From the NCBI GenBank assembly GCA_018609185.1, contig JAHCSD010000025.1, forward strand, positions 1 to 8,488: DNA of 8,488 nt. The letters are read 5' to 3'. A program made the position numbers and the translations under genes. Positions 1 to 5,525 of the stretch are shown one piece after another; the first letter of the stretch is position 1; the number at the start of each line of letters is the position of its first letter. This DNA comes from Patescibacteria group bacterium. GTDB taxonomy: Bacteria; Patescibacteriota; Minisyncoccia; JAHCSD01. The notes below the pieces were generated by a model, which was given only the letters and a program-made list of their open reading frames with translations, was not told where the DNA came from and ran no database searches.

Positions 1-354
1 TCATACGTAGGCGATACAGAAATGGGCAAACGCTGTAACGTGGGAGCGGATTCGAAAATAACATCTGATTCTGATACGGATGATGAATACCTAGTAACAT
101 GTAACTACGATGGCCGCAATAAAAATAAAACCATAATTGAAGATGATGTGTTTGTGGGAAGCGGTACGAAAATCATTGCCCCTGTGACAATCGGGGCAAA
201 AGCCTATATCGCAGCGAAGTCACTTGTCACGAAAGACATCCCGAGAGGAACGAAATTAGGATGTTTTGTTGTCATTCGCGGCGGCAGACAAATAATAGAG
301 CCTAACAGAGTTAAACGAGACAAAAACGGCTGGACCATCCTGGAAAAGAGATAA
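1..354 (+). CDS. glmU: GlmU C-terminal part (glucosamine-1-phosphate acetyltransferase domain), 5' partial
   Basis: This is the C-terminal end of the bifunctional enzyme that acetylates glucosamine-1-phosphate and then uridylates it to UDP-N-acetylglucosamine, in the cytoplasm. The frame is open from base 1 ([16 protein letters not shown]), so the ATG at 22 is internal and not the real start. About 117 residues are visible. They are left-handed beta-helix coils with the GlmU signatures TCNYDG (105-122 approx.) and [19 protein letters not shown], followed by APVTIG and [12 protein letters not shown], and a tail ending [11 protein letters not shown] that resembles the QKEGW tail of E. coli GlmU. 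The uridylyltransferase domain and the catalytic His of the acetyltransferase lie outside the window, so a stand-alone acetyltransferase cannot be excluded. One oddity is that the usual short GTI between NIGA and TCNYDG is replaced by about 16 mostly polar and acidic residues (bases 49-96). The gene ends with TAA directly before a terminator and converges on glmS. Confidence 0.88.
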   Translation, partial: SYVGDTEMGKRCNVGADSKITSDSDTDDEYLVTCNYDGRNKNKTIIEDDVFVGSGTKIIAPVTIGAKAYIAAKSLVTKDIPRGTKLGCFVVIRGGRQIIEPNRVKRDKNGWTILEKR

Positions 355-357
355 TCT

Positions 358-383
358 AAAAACCGCTCACACGCGGTTTTTTG
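358..383. terminator. Bidirectional intrinsic terminator between glmU and glmS
   Basis: A perfect 9-bp inverted repeat, AAAAACCGC (358-366) and GCGGTTTTT (373-381), encloses a 6-nt loop. On the + strand it ends in a T run just after the glmU stop. On the - strand it is likewise followed by TTTTTAGATT. It can therefore stop transcripts from both convergent genes. Confidence 0.85.
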
Positions 384-390
384 TTATACC

Positions 391-420
391 ATGAACGAGG
401 TCCGACCTCGTTCATTTTTA
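391..420. terminator. Second terminator-like hairpin in the glmU/glmS convergent gap
   Basis: A perfect 11-bp stem, ATGAACGAGGT (391-401) and ACCTCGTTCAT (405-415), has a CCG triloop and is followed on the + strand by TTTTTA. For glmS (- strand) it comes first after the stop codon but lacks a good T tract there, so it may act mainly on glmU read-through or as a 3'-end stabiliser. Confidence 0.7.
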
Positions 421-422
421 TA

Positions 423-2255
423 TTATTCAACGGTTACTGATTTTGCCAAATTTCTGGGCTTATCCACGTCACACCCGCGAAGTACTGCCACGTGATACGC
501 GAAAAGCTGCAAAGGTACCACAGAAAGCAAGGGGGTTAACATCTCGAGTGTTTTAGGAATAAAGATTACGTCGTCTGCAAGTTGGACTATTTTTCTATTC
601 CCCTGAGTTGCAAGCGCAATTACTAGCCCCTTACGCGCTTTGATTTCTTCTATGTTTGAGACAACCTTTTCATAAACGCTGTCGGTTGGAACAATAAAAA
701 GAGATGGGAAGTCTTTATTAATCAATGCAATGGGACCATGTTTCATTTCTGCCGCTCCATACCCCTCTGCATGTACATATGAAAGTTCTTTTAATTTAAG
801 CGCACCTTCAAATGCAATAGGGAAATTATATTTTCTTCCCATATACAAAAAGTTGTCAAACTTCGAATATTTTTTCGCAAGTGCTTTTATTTTTTGGTCT
901 TGTTTTAATATCCACCGAATTTTATCTGGGATCGATAAAAGTTCTTCAGCGATTCGCTTCCCCATGACCTGCGACATTTGACGCTGGCGGCCTAAGAAAA
1001 GTGTGAGAAGCGCGAAAACCGCAAGTTGAGAGTTAAATGCCTTGGTGGAAGCAACACCAATTTCCGGACCCGCGTGATTATATACCCCCGCATCTGTTTC
1101 TCGTGCTATGGTCGACCCTACGGTATTAACGATCCCGAGGGTGAGCGCTCCCTTTCGTTTTGCCTCATGAAGCGCCGCAAGTGTATCCGCCGTCTCGCCA
1201 GACTGAGAAATCGCAAGTACGAGGGTACCCTTGTCGATAATCGGCTTTCTATATCTAAACTCTGCAGCGTTTTCTACCTCAGTTGTGATCCCTGCGTATT
1301 CTTCAAACATATACTCGCCTACCAAGCCCGCATTATAGGCCGTCCCCATGGCTACCATAATTATTTTTGATACATCGCGAAGTTGACCCTCGAAACCTTC
1401 AAGGCCCCCGAGTTTTGCGAGTCCCTCTTTCATTACTATCCTTCCCCGCAAACTATTTGCAATGACTTCGGGAATTTCATGAATTTCTTTAAGGGTAAAG
1501 TGGGGAAACCCATCTTTTTGTGCTTCGTCTGCGGCCCAGTCAAGCTCTTCTGGCGCGCGTATCAAAGTCTCCTGCTTAAGGTTGGAAAGTGAAAGCCCCT
1601 TCTGTGTGATAGTCGCGACTTCACCGTCGTTTAGGTACACCACTTTGTTCGTATGGGGTAGTATAGGCGAAGCGTCAGAGGCAACCATAAACTCCCCCTC
1701 TCCTACGCCAATCACTAAGGGAGAGGAATTTCGCGCTGCAACAATTTTGTGAGGATCATCTCGGGAAATTATGGCAAGACCATAAGTCCCCTCAACTCGT
1801 TTCAGTGCCTTTGTTACCGCCTTTTCTAAATTTCCGTCAAAATATTCCTCGATCAAATGAGTAAGTATTTCTGTATCGGTATCTGATGTAACCGTATGCC
1901 CACGAGCAACGAGACGCGCCTTTAAATCTTTATAGTTTTCAATAATTCCGTTGTGAACTAACCAAATATTGGAAGTGCAGTCTGTGTGAGGATGTGCATT
2001 TTTAACCGTGGGCGTTCCGTGGGTAGCCCACCGGGTATGGAAAATCGCAAGTTCTGAATCCGAATTATGCTTGGCTAGTTTTTCCTCAAGTTGTGCCACG
2101 CGGCCCACTGATTTAAACGATCGTACTGTCCGTTTTTTACCATCAAAAAACGCGGCTCCTGCCGAGTCATATCCGCGATATTCAAGCCGTTTAAGGCCCT
2201 CAAGCCCGACCTCTACCGCATTTTTATTACCAATGTATCCGACAATACCACACAT
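423..2255 (-). CDS. glmS: Glutamine--fructose-6-phosphate aminotransferase (isomerizing)
   Basis: It converts fructose-6-phosphate and glutamine to glucosamine-6-phosphate and glutamate, the committed step of UDP-GlcNAc synthesis. At 610 residues it is full length for the family (E. coli 609). The N-terminal class II glutaminase domain (about 2-240) begins MCGIVGYIG, so Cys2 becomes the N-terminal nucleophile; this fixes the start. HTRWATHG (73-80), HNGIIENY (101-108) and SDTDTE (124-129) are the glutamine-site motifs. The isomerase half has two SIS domains: SQSGETADT (350-358), GPEIGVASTKAF (396-407), EGALKLKE (483-490) with K487 and E490, KHGP (505-508) with H506, and the C-terminal loop NLAKSVTVE with K605. 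An oddity is that the first sugar-phosphate loop reads AMGTAYNAG (302-310), where E. coli has ACGTSYNSG, so the Ser at E. coli position 303 is Ala306. No clear Shine-Dalgarno precedes the ATG, and a hairpin closes 2 nt upstream of it. The terminators at 358-420 lie downstream. Confidence 0.97.
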   Translation of the reverse strand: MCGIVGYIGNKNAVEVGLEGLKRLEYRGYDSAGAAFFDGKKRTVRSFKSVGRVAQLEEKLAKHNSDSELAIFHTRWATHGTPTVKNAHPHTDCTSNIWLVHNGIIENYKDLKARLVARGHTVTSDTDTEILTHLIEEYFDGNLEKAVTKALKRVEGTYGLAIISRDDPHKIVAARNSSPLVIGVGEGEFMVASDASPILPHTNKVVYLNDGEVATITQKGLSLSNLKQETLIRAPEELDWAADEAQKDGFPHFTLKEIHEIPEVIANSLRGRIVMKEGLAKLGGLEGFEGQLRDVSKIIMVAMGTAYNAGLVGEYMFEEYAGITTEVENAAEFRYRKPIIDKGTLVLAISQSGETADTLAALHEAKRKGALTLGIVNTVGSTIARETDAGVYNHAGPEIGVASTKAFNSQLAVFALLTLFLGRQRQMSQVMGKRIAEELLSIPDKIRWILKQDQKIKALAKKYSKFDNFLYMGRKYNFPIAFEGALKLKELSYVHAEGYGAAEMKHGPIALINKDFPSLFIVPTDSVYEKVVSNIEEIKARKGLVIALATQGNRKIVQLADDVIFIPKTLEMLTPLLSVVPLQLFAYHVAVLRGCDVDKPRNLAKSVTVE

Positions 2256-2257
2256 GC

Positions 2258-2300
2258 CGATTTTGCCCGCGAGCTTCGCTCGCGAGCGGTTACAAAATCG
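2258..2300 (-). promoter_or_regulatory. Hairpin C of the glmS leader, abutting the start codon
   Basis: The outer arms CGATTTTG (2258-2265) and CAAAATCG (2293-2300) are perfectly complementary. Inside, CGCGAGC-GAA-GCTCGCG forms a 7-bp stem with a GAA triloop (2268-2284, - strand sense), containing the GCGAAGC mini-hairpin known for high stability in single strands. The stem ends 2 nt before the glmS ATG and covers the place where a ribosome-binding site should be. A role in limiting glmS translation is inference; it could also be a dispersed palindromic repeat. Confidence 0.6.
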
Positions 2301-2303
2301 AGC

Positions 2304-2338
2304 ACCCCGTTAGATGAGCGAGCTCTATCTAACGGGGT
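2304..2338 (-). promoter_or_regulatory. Hairpin B of the glmS leader, perfect 12-bp stem
   Basis: ACCCCGTTAGAT (2304-2315) and ATCTAACGGGGT (2327-2338) are perfectly complementary around an 11-nt loop that contains the palindrome GAGCTC (2320-2325). No T tract follows on the - strand (GCTCGATTTTG comes next), so it is not an ordinary terminator for that strand. Three bases (2336-2338) are shared with an arm of hairpin A, so the two cannot both form in full. Confidence 0.6.
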
Positions 2339-2382
2339 AAGGTTTTCTTACTAAAGATTCTTCGCTCTTCGAGCTCGAACAT
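2329..2382 (-). CDS. Possible 17-codon upstream ORF in the glmS leader
   Basis: An ATG at 2382-2380 opens the frame MFELEERRIFSKKTLPR, ending at TAG (2331-2329). A GGAGG sits upstream at 2403-2399, but about 16 nt from the ATG, which is too far for a normal Shine-Dalgarno. The ORF runs along the 3' half of hairpin A and stops within hairpin B, so ribosome movement would open A and alter B. This is attractive for an attenuation model, but an ORF of this size can arise by chance. No codon bias for a sensed amino acid stands out. Confidence 0.2.
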   Translation of the reverse strand: MFELEERRIFSKKTLPR

Positions 2383-2400
2383 TTAGAGAAAGTCCTTACC
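2336..2400 (-). promoter_or_regulatory. Hairpin A of the glmS leader, long bulged rod
   Basis: On the - strand, GGTAAGG (2400-2394) pairs with CCTTACC (2342-2336). Further inward, TTTCT pairs with AGAAA, CTAAA with TTTAG, TTC with GAA, and a tip GCTC-GAA-GAGC closes the rod. This gives roughly 24 base pairs over 65 nt with small bulges. The tip includes GAGCTC (2371-2376), the same palindrome as in the loop of hairpin B, so loop-loop pairing is possible. I recognise no known riboswitch class, and I do not see the glmS ribozyme core. Function is unknown: structured leader RNA or a small inverted-repeat element. Confidence 0.55.
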
Positions 2401-2424
2401 TCCACTCTACCAAATCCCCTTCAA

Positions 2425-2455
2425 AATTAAAAGAGGCCTCTTACTAGGCCTCTTT
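2425..2455 (-). terminator. Intrinsic terminator of the small zinc-ribbon gene
   Basis: A perfect 10-bp stem, AAAGAGGCCT (2430-2439) and AGGCCTCTTT (2446-2455), has a 6-nt loop. On the - strand it runs into CTTTTAATTTTG. The upstream arm encodes the last three residues (Lys-Glu-Ala) and the first base of the TAG stop, so the terminator begins inside the coding sequence. It separates this gene from glmS. Confidence 0.85.
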
Positions 2456-2707
2456 ATCCTGCGTTTCTGAAGGTAAATTGTGTAAACTACCAAGAAGGGG
2501 AGAATATTCTGGCACTTGAATCCGGCACTTCGGACACCAGGCGACAAGTTCATCTGTATCAAGTTTTTTACCAACTCGTAATCTTTCTTTACAGAATGGA
2601 TGAACAACGACAGTGTTAAAATAAAGATTATTAGAGGGAATAGCCTTAATTTTACCCAAATCACGAACTTCAGCTTCTTCTGCCTTTTTCTTGATACTAC
2701 CAAACAT
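2444..2707 (-). CDS. Small putative zinc-ribbon protein of unknown function
   Basis: An 87-residue protein I cannot assign to a named family. It has a Lys/Glu-rich N-terminus (MFGSIKKKAEEAEVRD) and then two knuckle-like motifs: HPFC (H36, C39) and CPKC (C58, C61), about 18 residues apart. This suggests a zinc ribbon in which one Cys is replaced by His; metal binding is inferred, not shown. There is no signal peptide or membrane segment, so it should be cytoplasmic. The start is well supported: AAGGAG (2719-2714) lies 6 nt upstream of ATG, and a strong promoter lies just before it. An overlapping frame of similar length (2407-2703) lacks these signals. The gene appears monocistronic, with its own promoter and a terminator whose stem begins in its last codons. 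It may be an RNA- or DNA-binding accessory protein, but nothing in the context proves this. Confidence 0.75.
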   Translation of the reverse strand: MFGSIKKKAEEAEVRDLGKIKAIPSNNLYFNTVVVHPFCKERLRVGKKLDTDELVAWCPKCRIQVPEYSPLLGSLHNLPSETQDKEA

Positions 2708-2713
2708 AGAAAA

Positions 2714-2719
2714 CTCCTT
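2714..2719 (-). promoter_or_regulatory. Ribosome-binding site of the zinc-ribbon gene
   Basis: AAGGAG on the - strand, 6 nt before ATG 2707-2705. It decides between this start and the overlapping alternative frame. Confidence 0.8.
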
Positions 2720-2735
2720 CGAAAGATCTACTCTT

Positions 2736-2764
2736 ATACTATGTGTCTCTCTATTCTATGTCAA
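2736..2764 (-). promoter_or_regulatory. Sigma-70-type promoter for the zinc-ribbon gene
   Basis: A perfect -35 TTGACA (2764-2759) and a -10 TAGTAT (2741-2736, 4 of 6 consensus) are separated by exactly 17 nt. An overlapping TATAAG (2738-2733) is an alternative -10 with a longer, 20-nt spacer. The -35 begins only 6 nt beyond the end of the ppdK terminator stem, so the intergenic space is almost fully used. Confidence 0.7.
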
Positions 2765-2853
2765 GTTAAAAGCGAGCAGGCATCTGCTAAGAAAAGCGTC
2801 GCCCTGGTCCCGCTCTTTCGCCCCGCGTCTTTTCGTATAGATGCCTACTCGCT
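2765..2853 (-). terminator. Long terminator-like hairpin at the ppdK 3' end
   Basis: Arms of 15 nt, AGCGAGCAGGCATCT (2771-2785) and AGATGCCTACTCGCT (2839-2853), pair along their length with one G-U-type position. On the - strand the second arm is followed by TTTAACTT, a weak T tract. The stem starts on the last base of the ppdK TGA stop. The 53-nt interior holds a second stem, GAAAAG/CTTTTC (2829-2834 with 2791-2796), and a purine-rich apical loop. This is much larger than a usual intrinsic terminator. Confidence 0.65.
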
Positions 2854-5525
2854 CATATCTCCTTGCTATTTTCTCGAATTGCTGCCTGTGCCGCGGCCAA
2901 ACGTGCAATAGGCACCCGAAAGGGAGAAGCAGAAACATAGTCAAGCCCCACCTTGTGACAGAATTCAATTGTCTTTGGATCTCCTCCATGCTCGCCGCAA
3001 ATACCTATCTTGATATTCGGTCTCACCTTGCGCGCCTTTGCGACAGCTATTTTTATAAGCTCCCCCACCCCCTGTTCATCTATGGTTGAAAAGGGATCGT
3101 CTTTAAAAATAAAGTGTTCGGTGTAGGCCGGAAGAAAACTCCCGATATCATCCCGGCTAATACCGAATGTGGTTTGCGTAAGATCATTGGTGCCGAACGA
3201 AAAAAATTGAGAAGTGGAAGCCAATTGGTCTGCAATGAGTGCGGCGCGCGGTATTTCAATCATGGTACCAATCTTGTAAGGGATTTTTATTCTGTGCCTT
3301 TTTTGAATATCCCTTGCGAGTTTCACTATTCGTTCGTGAATAAATTCAAATTCTTCAAGTGTTGCGACAAGCGGCAGCATGATTTCGGGAAATATCTTCT
3401 TTCGCTTTTTAAGTAAGACCACCGCAGCCTCAAGTATGGCACGAGCCTGCATGTCATAGATCTCGGGATGCGTAATTCCGAGCCGAACACCCCGATGCCC
3501 CAGCATGGGATTTTGCTCTTCCGTCGAATGAATTTTTTCTTTGACTTTTGAAGGAGTTAGGCGAAGCTTTTTTGCCAGTCTATTGCGGTCTTTCGCGTCT
3601 TCTGGCAAAAACTCATGAAGCGGCGGGTCCAAAAGCCTTATCGTAACCTCTTTTCCTTCCATTTCTTTAAAAATGTCTGTAAAGTCCTGTTTCTGAAGCC
3701 GGTAAATACGCTCAAGCCACGTCATTCTTTTTTTCTCGTCCTCGGCTAGAATCATAGCACGGAAATCATCTATCCTATCTTCTTCAAAGAACATGTGCTC
3801 GGTACGCGCCAGCCCAACGCCCTCTGCACCAAAATCGCGCGCAAGTCTCGCCTGTTTCGGGGTATCCGCGTTTGTACGTACCCCTAATACTCGTTCCTCG
3901 TCTGCCCACTCTAAAACACTGTAAAATTCTTTCGAAATCTGAGGCGGAGTAAGCTCAAGCTCCCCCAGCATCACTTCTCCGGTAGAGCCATCGAGGCTAA
4001 TCGTATCACCCTCTCGTACTCGCACATTTCCCGCCCTGAATTCTTTTTTCTGATAATTCACCTCTACCGCGGAGCACCCCACCACACAACATTTCCCCAT
4101 ACCTCGTGAAACAAGGGCGGCGTGAGACGTAAGACCGCCAACTTGTGTAAGAATGCCTTCCGCGCTATTCATGCCTCGAATATCTTCTGGCGAAGTCATA
4201 ATACGGACTAAAATAACCTTCTCCTCTTCACTCGCGAGCTCTTCGGCTCTCTCAGGCGTGAACACCACGCGACCCACCGCAGCCCCGGGAGAAGCAGGAA
4301 GACCTTTTGCAAGTACCTGCCTCTCGCTTCCGACATTAAATGTCGGGTGTAGCAATTTTTCTACTTGATACGGGTCAAGACGCAAAAGAGCTTCCCGGCG
4401 CGATATAAGCTTTTCGCGCACCATGTCAACTGCGATCTTTACCGAGGCTTCTGGCGTTCGCTTTCCTGACCGCGTCTGTAAAATCCACAATTCCCCTTTT
4501 TGAATCGTAAACTCAACATCTTGCAGGTCTTTATAATGACGCTCAAGTCTCGCCACAGTAGAATGTAATCTTTTATATAGTCTCGGCATCAATTCTTCTA
4601 ATGAACCTTTACCCTTCTCTTTACCTCGTTTCTTAGTTATTGAACCCGGTGTTCTTATGCCGCTAACGACGTCTTCTCCTTGAGCATTAATCAAAAAGTC
4701 TCCATAAAATATGTTCTCGCCCGTCGAGGGGTTTCTTGAAAAACAGACGCCCGTTCCCGAAGAGGCACCCATATTCCCGAATACCATGGTCTGAACATTC
4801 ACTGCGGTCCCCCACCCATGTGGAATCTTGTGTATTTCGCGATAGCTCACGGCACGGTCATTATTCCATGAAGCAAACACCGCACCCACAGCCCCCCACA
4901 GCTGTTCTTCGGGGTCCTGAGGAACTTCTTTTTTTGTCAATTTCTTCACGCGTGCTTTGTAAAGCCGGATAATATCTTGAAGGGCCCTTGGATCAAGTTG
5001 AGAGTCTTCTTCGATTCCGAGTATCTTTTTTTTCTTGTGAAGTATATTTTCGAATTCATGATACTCAACCCTCATCACGACATTCGCATACATTTGAATA
5101 AACCGGCGGTAGGAATCATATACAAAACGCTCGTTACCGGTTTTATTAATAAGGCCTCTTACACTCTTGTCGTTCAAGCCAAGGTTCAAAATCGTATCCA
5201 TCATCCCCGGCATAGATATACGGGCACCCGAGCGTACGGAAACCAAAAGCGGGTTTTCGGAATCACCAAAACCCGCTTGCATGGTTTTTTCTACACGTGC
5301 AATATGTTTCTCAAAGTCCTGCTTAAAACCGCGGGGATAATTACCTTCATGATCATAATAATATGTGCATACGTCGGTCGTAATAGTAAAACCGGGAGGC
5401 ACAGGAATTCCCAGGCGTGCCATCTCAGCCAAATTTGCCCCCTTACCGCCCAGAAGATTCGTTAACTCCTTCCTGCCCTCAGTTTTAGGCCCTCCGAAAA
5501 AATAGATGTATTTTCTTCTTCGCAT
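2853..5525 (-). CDS. ppdK: Pyruvate, phosphate dikinase
   Basis: It interconverts PEP + AMP + pyrophosphate and pyruvate + ATP + phosphate; in fermentative bacteria it can replace or supplement pyruvate kinase. At 890 residues it is near the family length (about 875). The N-terminal ATP-grasp region starts KYIYFFGG and has LLGGKGANLAEMARLGIPVP (24-43), SVRSGARISMPGMMDTILN (96-114), RNPSTGE (264-270) and LINAQGEDVVSGIRTP (278-293). The central phosphohistidine domain has GGLTSHAALVSRGMGKCCV (463-481) with H468 as the phosphorylated His. The C-terminal PEP/pyruvate barrel has GVGLARTEHMFF (569-580), GHRGVRLG (676-683), GTMIEIPRAAL (753-763), FFSFGTNDLTQTTFG (774-788) and GICGEHGGDP (841-850) with catalytic C843. 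A short Lys/Gly-rich stretch (298-307) follows RTPGSI. The ATG shares its A with the leuS TAA stop (TAATG), with no separate Shine-Dalgarno, so translation is probably coupled to leuS. The next element is the long 3' hairpin. Confidence 0.97.
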   Translation of the reverse strand: MRRRKYIYFFGGPKTEGRKELTNLLGGKGANLAEMARLGIPVPPGFTITTDVCTYYYDHEGNYPRGFKQDFEKHIARVEKTMQAGFGDSENPLLVSVRSGARISMPGMMDTILNLGLNDKSVRGLINKTGNERFVYDSYRRFIQMYANVVMRVEYHEFENILHKKKKILGIEEDSQLDPRALQDIIRLYKARVKKLTKKEVPQDPEEQLWGAVGAVFASWNNDRAVSYREIHKIPHGWGTAVNVQTMVFGNMGASSGTGVCFSRNPSTGENIFYGDFLINAQGEDVVSGIRTPGSITKKRGKEKGKGSLEELMPRLYKRLHSTVARLERHYKDLQDVEFTIQKGELWILQTRSGKRTPEASVKIAVDMVREKLISRREALLRLDPYQVEKLLHPTFNVGSERQVLAKGLPASPGAAVGRVVFTPERAEELASEEEKVILVRIMTSPEDIRGMNSAEGILTQVGGLTSHAALVSRGMGKCCVVGCSAVEVNYQKKEFRAGNVRVREGDTISLDGSTGEVMLGELELTPPQISKEFYSVLEWADEERVLGVRTNADTPKQARLARDFGAEGVGLARTEHMFFEEDRIDDFRAMILAEDEKKRMTWLERIYRLQKQDFTDIFKEMEGKEVTIRLLDPPLHEFLPEDAKDRNRLAKKLRLTPSKVKEKIHSTEEQNPMLGHRGVRLGITHPEIYDMQARAILEAAVVLLKKRKKIFPEIMLPLVATLEEFEFIHERIVKLARDIQKRHRIKIPYKIGTMIEIPRAALIADQLASTSQFFSFGTNDLTQTTFGISRDDIGSFLPAYTEHFIFKDDPFSTIDEQGVGELIKIAVAKARKVRPNIKIGICGEHGGDPKTIEFCHKVGLDYVSASPFRVPIARLAAAQAAIRENSKEI

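Noticed and set aside
2256..2430. A glmS ribozyme in the glmS leader
   Set aside because: The conserved core sequence of that ribozyme is not visible, and the leader is organised as three simple inverted repeats. A covariance-model scan would settle it.
2401..2430. A promoter for glmS just downstream of the zinc-ribbon terminator
   Set aside because: TTGAAG (2424-2419) has no -10 box at 16-18 nt, and TAGAGT (2409-2404) has no -35 box. I cannot support a specific promoter here.
2407..2703. A 98-codon - strand frame overlapping the zinc-ribbon gene
   Set aside because: The other frame has AAGGAG at 6 nt spacing, paired HPFC and CPKC motifs, and a stop that fits the terminator; this frame has none and would read through the terminator.
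4977..5465. A 162-codon + strand open frame opposite ppdK
   Set aside because: It is antisense to conserved PPDK N-terminal motifs and has no protein-like features.
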